This document shows, piece by piece, positions 44,654 through 52,533 of a stretch of 64,000 nt of DNA. The DNA is from Amycolatopsis bartoniae (lineage in GTDB: Bacteria > Actinomycetota > Actinomycetes > Mycobacteriales > Pseudonocardiaceae). The DNA lies in NCBI RefSeq assembly GCF_014191255.1, contig NZ_JACHWH010000001.1, positions 1,364,001 to 1,428,000 of the forward strand, read 5' to 3'. Positions within the stretch are counted from its first letter, which is position 1, and every line of letters begins with the position of its first letter. The notes under the pieces were generated by a model, which saw nothing but the letters and a program-made list of their open reading frames with translations, had not been told where the DNA came from and did no database searches. The translations under genes and the position numbers were made by a program.

Positions 44654-45039
44654 CCGTCGAAGACATGCTCGCCGCGGCCCGGTCGACCCTCGACCGGGTC
44701 GACCCGGCGGGCGCGCAGACTCTCCAACAAGAGGGCGCGCTGATTGTTGACATTCGGCCGGAGGCCAACCGCGCGGCGGAGGGCGAGATCCCGGGCGCGG
44801 TGGTGATCGAGCGAATCCACCTGGAGTGGCGCCTCGATCCGGCGGGCTCCCACCGGTTGCCGCAGGTGCGGCCGGGACAGGCGGTCGTGGTGGTGTGCAA
44901 CGAGGGGTACGCGTCCAGCCTGGCGGCAGCCGACCTGCGGCGTCTGGGGGTCGAGGCCACGGACCTGGACGGCGGATTCCGAGCCTGGAAGGCGGCGGGG
45001 TTGCCCGTGCAGGAGGGGCCTTCGCCAGCGGTGCCGTAG
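44650..45039 (+). CDS. Rhodanese-like sulfurtransferase
   Basis: A 129-residue single-domain rhodanese. The active-site loop VVVCNEGYASSLAA puts the persulfide cysteine at about residue 83. IVDIRPEANRAAEGEIPGA and GGFRAWKAAGLPV are typical flanking motifs. Its ATG overlaps the dioxygenase stop. With the leader peptide it forms a small cysteine-removal and sulfur-handling operon. Codons for LIVDIRP include the dispersed word ATTGTTGACATT. Confidence 0.9.
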   Translation: MTVEDMLAAARSTLDRVDPAGAQTLQQEGALIVDIRPEANRAAEGEIPGAVVIERIHLEWRLDPAGSHRLPQVRPGQAVVVVCNEGYASSLAAADLRRLGVEATDLDGGFRAWKAAGLPVQEGPSPAVP

Positions 45040-45050
45040 GCGAGGAGAGG

Positions 45051-45316
45051 CGCCGTGAGGCGCTTTGAACACACCCCCGAGAGTTGGGTGGTCATCCCGT
45101 CGCCTGATTCAGGACCATCACTTTGAGGAGCAGCCGCAACCTTTTTCGAGACTGGCGCTTGTCATGCCAAGCTTGCGGCTGGTCCTCAAAGTGATATGCA
45201 CAAACCGCACGCGACGGGATGACCACTCAACTCGACCACGCTGCCAAGGTGAGATCCCTTTGGGCCCCATCATCCTGGAGCCTGCCCGCCGGCGAGGCAT
45301 TCTTTTGATCTTTTCT
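45051..45316 (+). repeat. Long hairpin element A, copy 1
   Basis: Inverted arms lie at about 45083-45139 and 45173-45231; GTCATCCCGTCGC faces GCGACGGGATGAC, and ATCACTTTGAGG faces CCTCAAAGTGAT. Conserved flanks follow (GTGAGATCCCTTTGGGCCC, GGCATTCTTTTGATCTTTT). The ~260-bp unit recurs inverted at 49842-50104. The arms and flanks are conserved, and the loop differs. Confidence 0.88.
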
Positions 45317-45401
45317 CTCTCGCCCCAGCGTGGTCACCAGCGGTGGGCCGGGCGCGGACGCCCTCCAATGCCCGGCCACCCCCGCCCCTTCCCCTTGATG
45401 G

Positions 45402-45489
45402 TTTAACGGTTGGCTCACCGCGTCAAGGGCGCCTTCGGCGTCGCTTCGCGATCGCTGCGCGACCCTTGACACGGCGAGCCAACCGCTAA
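45402..45489 (-). repeat. Palindromic element B, copy 2
   Basis: TTTAACGGTTGGCTC at 45402-45416 faces GAGCCAACCGCTAA at 45476-45489, with inner arms GCGTCAAGGG and CCCTTGACAC. Relative to the copies at 17.3 and 49.7 kb it is inverted, and the outer arms show paired changes that keep the stem (GGTTGGCTC/GAGCCAACC instead of GGTCGGCA/TGCCGACC). Confidence 0.85.
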
Positions 45490-45560
45490 TGAGGCTGGGG
45501 ATCGGGGACGGGGGAGGCCTGGGCGTGTGCCGGGCTTGTTCTCGTCGGCGGGTGGCCGTT

Positions 45561-48092
45561 TTAGGCGTGGACCACTTTTCCTAGTTCTGCTGGGGTTGCC
45601 AGTAGGGAGTGTTTTGGCAGTACCCTTACCGTGTAGCCCAGGGAGCCTGCGTGTGGGAGCCTCAGGGTTGCCGCGAACAGGCCGATTTGCTCCTGTTGCA
45701 TGGAAACCGTTACCGCGTTGTGCAGTTCGTCGCTGTCGCCGACGCTGCCCACCACCGCCTGAACGTCCACTTCGGACAGATCCAGCCCTGCCAAATCGAT
45801 TCTGGCCTGTACTCGCACTTCGCTGCCGACCACCAATGATTCCGCGGTCAGATCTGTGTCGAAGATTTTGACCTGCGGCCACAACACATCGATTCGCTTA
45901 CGGTACTCCGACAGGGACCGTGCGCCCTCGTAGGAATCCTTCGCGGCCGCGGCGACTGTGGAGGCGGCTGGGCAGTAGCACGTTTCCACGTATTCCCGCA
46001 CCATCCTCGAAGCCTGCACGCGCGGGCCGAGGGTGTCGAGCGTGTGCCAGACCATCGACATCCAGCCTTGCGGCACCCCATTGCCATCCCGATCGTAGAA
46101 CAGCGGCGCCACCTGCTGGCCCAGTAAGTCGTACAGCGCGGCCGATTCCAGCTCGTCACGGCGCAGCGGGTCCCTGATGCCGTCCGCCGTCGGGATGGCC
46201 CAGCCGTTGCTGCCGTCGTAGCACTCGTCCCACCAACCGTCCCGAATGGACAGATTGAGGCCGCCGTTCAGCGCCGACTTCATGCCCGACGTGCCGCACG
46301 CCTCCAGCGGGCGCGTCGGGTTGTTCAGCCAGACGTCGCATCCACGGTACAAATACCGTGCCATCGACATGTCGTAATCCGGAAGGAAGACCATCCGACG
46401 TCTGACATCAGGATCGTCTACAAATCTGACAATCTGCTGGATCAGTTGTTTACCACCCTCGTCAGCGGGATGGGACTTGCCCGCCACGACGATCTGGATG
46501 GGCCGGTCCTCGTCCAGCAGCAGGGCCTTCAAGCGCTCCGGGTCGCGCAGCATCAGGGTCAGCCGCTTGTACGTCGGCACGCGGCGGGCGAAGCCCACGG
46601 TCAGCACGTCCGGGTCGAACACCGTGTTGATCCAGCCCAGCTCCAGCGCCGAAGCCCCGCGCTGCAGCCACGCGTCCCGCACCCGGCGGCGCACCTCGAC
46701 CACCAGTTTCTGCCGCAGGTCCCGCCGCAGCGCCCACAACTCCTCGTCGCTGACGCCCTGCTGACTCGGCAACTGTCCTTTGTGTCCCCATTCTTTGTGC
46801 TTCCCACCGAGCAACGCCGTCAGCTCGCGCGCGACCCACGTCGGGCCGTGGACGCCGTTGGTGACCGACGTGATCGGCACCTCGTCCTCGTCGAAACCCG
46901 ACCACAGCCGGGCGAACATGCGGCGCGACACCCGCCCGTGCAGCTGCGAGACGCCGTTCGCCCGCTGCGCCAGCCGCAAACCCATGTGCGCCATGTTGAA
47001 CATGCCCGGGTTGTCCTCGGCGCCGAGCGCCAGCACCCGCTGCGTCTCGATCCCCGGCAGCAGCCGGCCGTCGCCGAAATAGTGTTGCACGAGGTCCACC
47101 GGAAACCGGTCGATGCCCGCAGGCACCGGGGTGTGGGTGGTGAACACCGTGCCCGCCCGCACGGCCGACAGGACCTCGTCGAACCCGAGGCCGTGCTCGT
47201 CGATGATCTCCCGCGCCCGCTCCAGGCCGAGGAAGCCCGCGTGCCCCTCGTTGGTGTGGAACACCTCCGGCTGCGGGTGCCCGGTCAGCTCGCAGTACCG
47301 CCGCACCGCGCGCATCCCGCCGATCCCGGCGAGGATCTCCTGCCGGATGCGGTGATCGGCGTCACCCCCGTACAGCCGGTCGGTGACGCGGCGCAGGTCC
47401 TCGTCGTTCTCGTCGACGTCGGTGTCCAGCAGCAGGAGCGGCACGCGGCCGACGCGGGCCTGCCACACCTGGGCGTGCAGCGTGCGGCCGCCGGGCATGG
47501 CGACCTGCACCAGCACCGGCTTGTCGTCTTCGCCGGTGAGCAGCTCCAGCGGCAGCGCGTTCGGGTCGATCACGGGATAGTGTTCGAGCTGCCAGCCGTC
47601 CAGCGACAGGCCCTGCCGGAAGTAGCCGGCGCGGTAGAGCGGGCCGACGCCGATCATCGGCACGCCCAGGTCGGACGCCGCCTTGAGGTGGTCGCCCGCG
47701 AGCACGCCGAGGCCGCCGGAGTAGTTCGGCAGGGCCTCGTGCACGCCGAACTCCATGCAGAAGTACGCGATGCCCCGCGGGGCGCCGTCGGCGCCGTGCT
47801 GCTCCTGGTACCAGCGCTCCTCGGTGAGGTAGCGCTCCAGGTCCTCCGTCGCCGCCCGCGCCCTGGCCAGGAAGTCCTCGTCGGCGGCGAGCTCCTCGAG
47901 CCGGGCCGACGGGACGGCCAGCAGCATCCGCAGCGGGTCGCGGACCCGGCGGAACAGCTCGTCGTCCATGGACGCGAACAGGTCGCGGGTCGGTGGGTGC
48001 CAGGTCCAGCGGAGGTTGGTCGCCAGCGCACGCAGGCCCGCCAGTGGCTCCGGCAGGCTCGCACGGACGGTGAACCGACGGATTGCTCTCAT
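45561..48092 (-). CDS. glgP: Alpha-glucan (glycogen) phosphorylase
   Basis: An 843-residue short-type alpha-glucan phosphorylase, releasing glucose 1-phosphate from glycogen with PLP. The N-terminal DUF3417-like domain (LAGLRALATNLRWTWHP) is followed by FCMEFGVHEALPNYSGGLGVLAGDH split by its turn, HTNEGHAGFL and HTPVPAGIDRF. The PLP-site region is EACGTSGMKSALNGG. The last ~300 codons (45561-46450) use far more A/T-ending codons than the rest, for example in the LATPAELGKVV end. The gene lies between inverted A/B repeat sets. Confidence 0.93.
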   Translation of the reverse strand: MRAIRRFTVRASLPEPLAGLRALATNLRWTWHPPTRDLFASMDDELFRRVRDPLRMLLAVPSARLEELAADEDFLARARAATEDLERYLTEERWYQEQHGADGAPRGIAYFCMEFGVHEALPNYSGGLGVLAGDHLKAASDLGVPMIGVGPLYRAGYFRQGLSLDGWQLEHYPVIDPNALPLELLTGEDDKPVLVQVAMPGGRTLHAQVWQARVGRVPLLLLDTDVDENDEDLRRVTDRLYGGDADHRIRQEILAGIGGMRAVRRYCELTGHPQPEVFHTNEGHAGFLGLERAREIIDEHGLGFDEVLSAVRAGTVFTTHTPVPAGIDRFPVDLVQHYFGDGRLLPGIETQRVLALGAEDNPGMFNMAHMGLRLAQRANGVSQLHGRVSRRMFARLWSGFDEDEVPITSVTNGVHGPTWVARELTALLGGKHKEWGHKGQLPSQQGVSDEELWALRRDLRQKLVVEVRRRVRDAWLQRGASALELGWINTVFDPDVLTVGFARRVPTYKRLTLMLRDPERLKALLLDEDRPIQIVVAGKSHPADEGGKQLIQQIVRFVDDPDVRRRMVFLPDYDMSMARYLYRGCDVWLNNPTRPLEACGTSGMKSALNGGLNLSIRDGWWDECYDGSNGWAIPTADGIRDPLRRDELESAALYDLLGQQVAPLFYDRDGNGVPQGWMSMVWHTLDTLGPRVQASRMVREYVETCYCPAASTVAAAAKDSYEGARSLSEYRKRIDVLWPQVKIFDTDLTAESLVVGSEVRVQARIDLAGLDLSEVDVQAVVGSVGDSDELHNAVTVSMQQEQIGLFAATLRLPHAGSLGYTVRVLPKHSLLATPAELGKVVHA

Positions 48093-48150
48093 GGGAAGCG
48101 ACGATATCGGTTAGTGTCCGGTGGCCGAAGCCGATCAGGGAGCGGGTGGG

Positions 48151-49566
48151 ATGCGCGCAGGGGCACTGGCCGTCGCGATCGCGGGAACGCTGGTGCTCGC
48201 GGCGTGCGGTGGGAACGACGGGGGAACGGCCGCGGGTTCGGTCGCCGGGCTGCCCGTGACCCACTTCGAAAGCGGCCTGCGCCCGGACGCACCGACGCCG
48301 GACCTGGACGTGCGGAACGTGAGCGACGACGACGCCGACCGGCTCGCCACCGCCACGATCGCCGACGTCGAGGACTACTGGTCGGGTGAGCTGCCCGACG
48401 ACTTCGGGGTGAAATTCGACCCGGTCGAGAAGCTGCTGTCGTACGAGTCGAACGGGACGAACCAGACGAACGGCTGCGGCGACACGAAGAAGAACGTGAA
48501 CGCGTTCTACTGCGGCCAGGACGACTCGATCGCGTGGGACCGGGGCGTGCTGCTGCCGACGATGATCCAGCAGTTCGGGCCGCTGTCCGTGGTCACGGTG
48601 TTGTCGCACGAGTTCGGGCACGCGGTGCAATATCGGCTGCAGGACAAGGCGGGAATCACCCGCAGCACGCCGACGATCGTCAAGGAGCAGCAGGCGGACT
48701 GCTTCGCCGGGAGCTACTACCGCTGGGTGGCCGAGGGGAAGAGCAAGTACTTCCGGGTGTCGACGGCGGAGGGCCTGAACGCGGCGTTGTCATCGCTGTT
48801 CCTGGTCCGCGACAGCGCGGGCACGGCGGCGACCGACAACCAGGCGCACGGCACGGCGTTCGACCGCATCTTCGCCTTCCAGCTCGGCTTCGAACAGGGG
48901 CCGAAGGAGTGCGCGAAAATCGACATGACGAGCCTCCAGTCGCGGCTCACGGAACGCCCGTTCGACCAGGCCGACCGCAACGAAGGCACACTCCCGATCA
49001 ACGACACCACGCTCGACTTCCTGAAGCAGAGCCTGGACGCGGCCTTCGCGGGCGCGCACGTGCCGTCACCCGAGATCGTGCCCGGTTCCGGTGCGTGCAG
49101 CGGCGGCCCCGCGACCCCGCCGGCGTCGTACTGCCCGTCGGACAACACGGTGAACATCGACGTGGACACACTGGCCGCGCTGGGCCGCGAGGTGAACCAG
49201 AGCGCGGAGTGGAACGGCGAAACGAGTGGCGGTCACGGCGACTTCGCGGCCCTGTCGGAAATCGCGTCGAGATACGCACTGGCGATCGAGAAGGGCGTCG
49301 GTGCTTCCCTGGACAACGCGAACGCGGGCCTGCGCACGGCGTGCCTGGTAGGCGCCTGGGCAGCGGCGACGAACAAGCTCCCGAACACGGTGCTGCGCCT
49401 GTCGGCGGGCGACCTGGACGAGGCGATCTCGGACCTGCTCCGCCCGGACAGCCTCGTGGCAGCGGACGTGAACGGAAAGCGGGTGGACGCAGGCTTCACC
49501 CGAGTCGAGGCCATGCGCACGGGCTACCTAAAGGGCTCCACCCCCTGCAGCAAGCAATACGGGTAG
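48151..49566 (+). CDS. Neutral zinc metallopeptidase-like lipoprotein
   Basis: A 471-residue protein with a lipobox (TLVLAACGG) and the zinc motif HEFGH at residues 153-157 within VVTVLSHEFGHAVQYRL; the downstream QADCFAGSYYRWV segment suits the third ligand region of the YpfJ-like neutral zinc metallopeptidase family. The ATG at 48151 gives a clean signal peptide, so it is preferred to a GTG at 48121. It diverges from glgP across a short gap. Substrate unknown. Confidence 0.85.
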   Translation: MRAGALAVAIAGTLVLAACGGNDGGTAAGSVAGLPVTHFESGLRPDAPTPDLDVRNVSDDDADRLATATIADVEDYWSGELPDDFGVKFDPVEKLLSYESNGTNQTNGCGDTKKNVNAFYCGQDDSIAWDRGVLLPTMIQQFGPLSVVTVLSHEFGHAVQYRLQDKAGITRSTPTIVKEQQADCFAGSYYRWVAEGKSKYFRVSTAEGLNAALSSLFLVRDSAGTAATDNQAHGTAFDRIFAFQLGFEQGPKECAKIDMTSLQSRLTERPFDQADRNEGTLPINDTTLDFLKQSLDAAFAGAHVPSPEIVPGSGACSGGPATPPASYCPSDNTVNIDVDTLAALGREVNQSAEWNGETSGGHGDFAALSEIASRYALAIEKGVGASLDNANAGLRTACLVGAWAAATNKLPNTVLRLSAGDLDEAISDLLRPDSLVAADVNGKRVDAGFTRVEAMRTGYLKGSTPCSKQYG

Positions 49567-49662
49567 CCACCACACCAACCACCAAAACCGCCACCCCGCA
49601 ACGAAAACCGAGCAACGCCCCCTCCCGCCCGGTCCTCCCCCGTCCCCGATACAAAGCCGTCA

Positions 49663-49754
49663 TTAGCGGTCGGCACGGTGTGTCAAGGGTGAGGCGAAGC
49701 CTCATCGCGAAGCGACGCCGAAGGCGCCCTTGACGCACCGTGGCGACCGTTAAA
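49663..49754 (+). repeat. Palindromic element B, copy 3
   Basis: TTAGCGGTCG...CGGTGTGTCAAGGG faces CCCTTGACGCACCG...CGACCGTTAA. The core GAGGCGAAGCCTCATCGCG is identical to copy 1, and the downstream flank (ATCGGGGCGCCC, GCGCGCAGCGCGG) is also shared with 17.4 kb. Confidence 0.85.
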
Positions 49755-49841
49755 CAATCGGCAATCGGGGCGCCCTACGTGACCATCGTTTTCGCGCGCA
49801 GCGCGGTCTTTGGTCTTTTCGGGCGCGAAGGCGCGGGTTCA

Positions 49842-50104
49842 AAGATCAAAAGAATGCCTCGCCGGCGGGCTGGCTCCGGGATGGCCGGGCCCAAAGGGAT
49901 CTCACCTCGGGTGGGTGGTCGAGTTGAGTGGTCATCCCGTCGCCTGCGGTTTGTGCATATCACTTTGAGGACCAGCCGCAAGGTTGCGTGGTTCGGCCGC
50001 CGGTTGACAGCGAATGTTGCGGCTGCTCCTCAAAGTGATCCCCCGGTTTCAGGCGACGGGATGACCACCCAACTCTGGGGTTCCCTTCAAAGCGCCTCAC
50101 GGCG
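49842..50104 (-). repeat. Long hairpin element A, copy 2
   Basis: Inverted relative to copy 1. Arms at about 49923-49981 and 50018-50074 contain the same GTCATCCCGTCGC / GCGACGGGATGAC and ATCACTTTGAGG / CCTCAAAGTGAT pairs. The outer flanks AAAGATCAAAAGAATGCC and GGGCCCAAAGGGATCTCAC match copy 1. The terminal part abuts the ybbN stop. Confidence 0.88.
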
Positions 50105-50107
50105 TCG

Positions 50108-51058
50108 TCAGAACAGTGCCGACGCCAGGTCCCTCCGTGCCTTCGCCACCCGGTCGTCCGCCGGGTCGAACAGCTCGAACAGGCCCACCAGGTGTTCCCG
50201 CACCTTGTTGCGCTCGTCGCCCGCTGTCCTGCGGACCGCGTTGATCAGCCTCGCGAAGGCTTCGTCCACCTGGTTGGTGGCGACCTCGTAGTCCGCCGCC
50301 GCGAGTTGGGCCTGCACGTCGGACTGGTCGGCGTCCGCGCGGGCCACCGCGGACGGGTCGGCCTGCTCGGCGCGGGCGGCGAAGCGGACCTGCGTCAGCG
50401 CTGCCTTGGCGAGCTCGTTCGCCGGCTCGACGTCCAGGATCTTCTGGTACGCGGCCTCGGCACCGGCGTAGTCCCCGCGCTCGAAGGCTTCCTCGGCCTC
50501 GACGAAACGCGGGTCCTCCGGCTCCTCGACCTCCTCCGGCTGCGCGTTCCGCACGCCGGGCAGCTTGTCCTTGAGCGCGTCGAGCAGGGCGTTCAGCCAC
50601 TTCTTGATCTCCGGCTCCGGCAGGGCGCCCGCGAAGGCGTCCACCGGCTGCCCGCCCGCGATGGCGACCACCGTGGGGATCGACTGGGCGCCGAACAGCT
50701 GCGCGATGCGCGGGTTGGCGTCCACGTCGACCTTCGCCAGCACCCAGGCCCCGCCGGACTGCGCGGCCAGGCGCTCGAGCACCGGGCTGAGCTGCTTGCA
50801 CGGCCCGCACCAGTCGGCCCACAGGTCGACGACGACGAGCTGCTGCAGGGACCGCTCGACGACGTCCTGCTGGAACGACGCCTCGGTCACCTCCAGCACG
50901 TTCTCGCCGGACGCCGGAGGCGCCTGTGACGCCGGGGGCCCGGCCGGCCGCTGCCGCGCCGCGTCGGCGCGGGCCTTGAGCGCGGACAGGTCGACCGCGC
51001 CCGACAGCGCGGCCGACATGGCCGCCGAATTCGCTGCTGCTCCGCGTGGGTTCGTCAC
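50108..51058 (-). CDS. ybbN: YbbN/CnoX-like thioredoxin with TPR tail
   Basis: A 316-residue thioredoxin-domain protein. The redox motif is [10 protein letters not shown] near residue 84, and the cis-Pro is in [11 protein letters not shown]-like helices follow from about residue 190 ([20 protein letters not shown], then [13 protein letters not shown]). This fits the YbbN/CnoX chaperone-redox family that cooperates with GroEL or DnaK. Unlike E. coli CnoX (SxxC), both cysteines of CxxC are kept, so it can be a true oxidoreductase. It is upstream of the MTH1187-family gene in orientation only by reading backward; the two are separated by 31 bp. Confidence 0.87.
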   Translation of the reverse strand: MTNPRGAAANSAAMSAALSGAVDLSALKARADAARQRPAGPPASQAPPASGENVLEVTEASFQQDVVERSLQQLVVVDLWADWCGPCKQLSPVLERLAAQSGGAWVLAKVDVDANPRIAQLFGAQSIPTVVAIAGGQPVDAFAGALPEPEIKKWLNALLDALKDKLPGVRNAQPEEVEEPEDPRFVEAEEAFERGDYAGAEAAYQKILDVEPANELAKAALTQVRFAARAEQADPSAVARADADQSDVQAQLAAADYEVATNQVDEAFARLINAVRRTAGDERNKVREHLVGLFELFDPADDRVAKARRDLASALF

Positions 51059-51089
51059 CCTTCCATCCTGGCACGCGAGCCCGCGAGAA

Positions 51090-51386
51090 TCACCGCAGGT
51101 GCTCCTCCACCCGGTCGACCTTCGCCGACAGCTGACCTTCGTACCCCGGACGGATGTCGGCCTTCAGCACCAGCGACACCCGCGCCGCGCCCTCACCTGC
51201 GGCTTCGACCGCCCGCTTCACCACGTCCATTACCTCGTCCCACTCGCCCTCGACGTTGGTGAACATGGCGTTCGTCTCGTTCGGCAATCCCGACTCCCGC
51301 ACCACCTTGACCGCCCTGGAGACGGCCTCGCTCACGCCCCCGTCGGGGTCCCCGCCGGACGGGCTGACGCTGAAAGCCACGATCAT
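51090..51386 (-). CDS. MTH1187/UPF0045 family thiamine-binding-type protein
   Basis: A 98-residue protein from the ATG at 51386 with AGGAGGAA upstream. [10 protein letters not shown] and the [27 protein letters not shown] region, with a final [19 protein letters not shown], are the UPF0045/MTH1187 family features. Members form ferredoxin-like dimers, and some bind thiamine. It precedes ybbN by 31 bp on the same strand and is divergent from a MarR gene. Confidence 0.85.
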   Translation of the reverse strand: MIVAFSVSPSGGDPDGGVSEAVSRAVKVVRESGLPNETNAMFTNVEGEWDEVMDVVKRAVEAAGEGAARVSLVLKADIRPGYEGQLSAKVDRVEEHLR

Positions 51387-51455
51387 GTCGTTCCTCCTCG
51401 TTTCTGGCCCCACCCTGCCCCATGACCCCGGTACCCGCTGGTAGCTTCCCGGTTC

Positions 51456-51956
51456 ATGAACCGCCCACTGCCGTTCGACCCGATCGCCCGCGCCGCGCAG
51501 CTGTGGGAGGACCGGGTCGGGCCCTCCGGCACGATGGCCGCGGTGACCGGGTTGATGCGCGTCCAGCAGATCATCCAGTCGGCCGTGGACGGCGCGCTGA
51601 AACCCCACGGTCTCACCTTCGCCCGCTACGAGGCGCTGGTGCTGCTGACGTTCGCCCGCCGGTCGAGCCTGCCGATGCGCGTGATGGGCGAGCGCCTGCA
51701 GCTGCACCCGACGAGCGTGACGAACATCGTGGACCGGCTGGAGCGCGACGGGCTCGTCAAGCGCGTCCCGCACCCCACCGACCGCCGCACGACGCTCGTC
51801 GAGATCACCGACGACGGCCGGGCGCGGCACGCGGAGGCGACCAAGGCCGTCACGGCGATCGACTTCGGCCTCGTCGGCCTGACCCCCGCGCAGACCACCC
51901 AGCTGACCGAGCTGCTCACCCGCGTCCGCAAGGCGACCGGCGACTTCGTCGAATAG
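51456..51956 (+). CDS. MarR-family regulator
   Basis: A 166-residue MarR protein. The winged helix includes MRVMGERLQLHPTSVTNIVD as helix pair and RVPHPTDRRTTLVEITDDG as wing; the dimer helices flank it. It diverges from the MTH1187-family gene across 69 bp and converges on a DUF3817 gene, so its target is not obvious. Confidence 0.88.
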   Translation: MNRPLPFDPIARAAQLWEDRVGPSGTMAAVTGLMRVQQIIQSAVDGALKPHGLTFARYEALVLLTFARRSSLPMRVMGERLQLHPTSVTNIVDRLERDGLVKRVPHPTDRRTTLVEITDDGRARHAEATKAVTAIDFGLVGLTPAQTTQLTELLTRVRKATGDFVE

Positions 51957-51959
51957 CAG

Positions 51960-51993
51960 AACGGCCCCCACCCGGGCGGGTGAGGGCCGTTTT
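51960..51993. terminator. Bidirectional hairpin terminator
   Basis: AACGGCCC...CACCC pairs with GGGTGAGGGCCGTT, followed by TTT on the plus strand. It sits between the marR stop and the DUF3817 stop. Confidence 0.8.
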
Positions 51994-52004
51994 CCGCAAG
52001 TACG

Positions 52005-52367
52005 TCAGGCGGCCGCGGTCTCGCGGACGAACAGCCCGGTGCCGCCGTAGGTGAGGCGCTCGGGGCCGTCGAGCTTGCCGGTGCGCAGCGCCCACGTCTC
52101 GAACCACCACGTGAACAGCGGCGGGATGCTGGCCAGCAGCGCCAGCACGAGGGTCTTCGGCTTCCACGCCAGCGGCTTGAACACGGACAGCGTGACCAGC
52201 ACGTAGCAGATGAAGATCACGCCGTGCACCATGCCCAGCACCGGAACTCCTCCTTCGTGGGCCGCGGAGAAGCCGTACTTCAGGATCATCCCGATCACCA
52301 GAGCGGCCCAGGAGAGCGCCTCGGCGATTGCGGCCACGCGGAACACGAGAGCGGCCTTGCTGGACAC
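52005..52367 (-). CDS. DUF3817 small membrane protein
   Basis: A 120-residue protein with three hydrophobic helices (AEALSWAALVIGMILKYG, VLGMVHGVIFICYVLVTLS, TLVLALLASIPPLFTWWFE). The helix spacing and the EALSW and HG motifs fit DUF3817 integral membrane proteins. The GTG at 52367 is chosen because GAGGAGG lies 6 bp before it. Confidence 0.82.
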   Translation of the reverse strand: MSSKAALVFRVAAIAEALSWAALVIGMILKYGFSAAHEGGVPVLGMVHGVIFICYVLVTLSVFKPLAWKPKTLVLALLASIPPLFTWWFETWALRTGKLDGPERLTYGGTGLFVRETAAA

Positions 52368-52493
52368 TGCTTTCCTCCTCAGTGGATGCACACACGAAAA
52401 AACGTCCGGCGCGGGGTTTTCGCCCCAGGGACGTCAACCACGCTGTCGGACGTTTCGATATCAGTGTGCGCCGTGATGCTCCTCACCGGAACA

Positions 52494-52525
52494 TCGGGGG
52501 TCGTGATTGTGCTCACGACCCCCGA
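52494..52525 (-). terminator. Strong hairpin terminator after the GH92 operon
   Basis: TCGGGGGTCGTGA (52494-52506) pairs perfectly over 13 bp with TCACGACCCCCGA (52513-52525) across a 6-base loop, just 9 bp past the small GH92 stop. Confidence 0.85.
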
Positions 52526-52533
52526 AGTCCCAG

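Larger units (their letters stand above)
45040..45560. other. Repeat-bearing gap between rhodanese and glgP (convergent)
   Basis: The 521 bp hold element A copy 1 and element B copy 2, listed separately. The piece between them (45317-45401) is C-rich and unremarkable. No gene is supported. Confidence 0.7.
49567..50107. other. Repeat-bearing gap between metallopeptidase and ybbN (convergent)
   Basis: This 541-bp gap holds element B copy 3 and element A copy 2. Its left flank (CCACCCCGCAACG, then CCTCCCCCGTCCCCGATACAAAG in pieces) resembles the left flank of the 17.3-kb element. No gene is supported. Confidence 0.7.
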
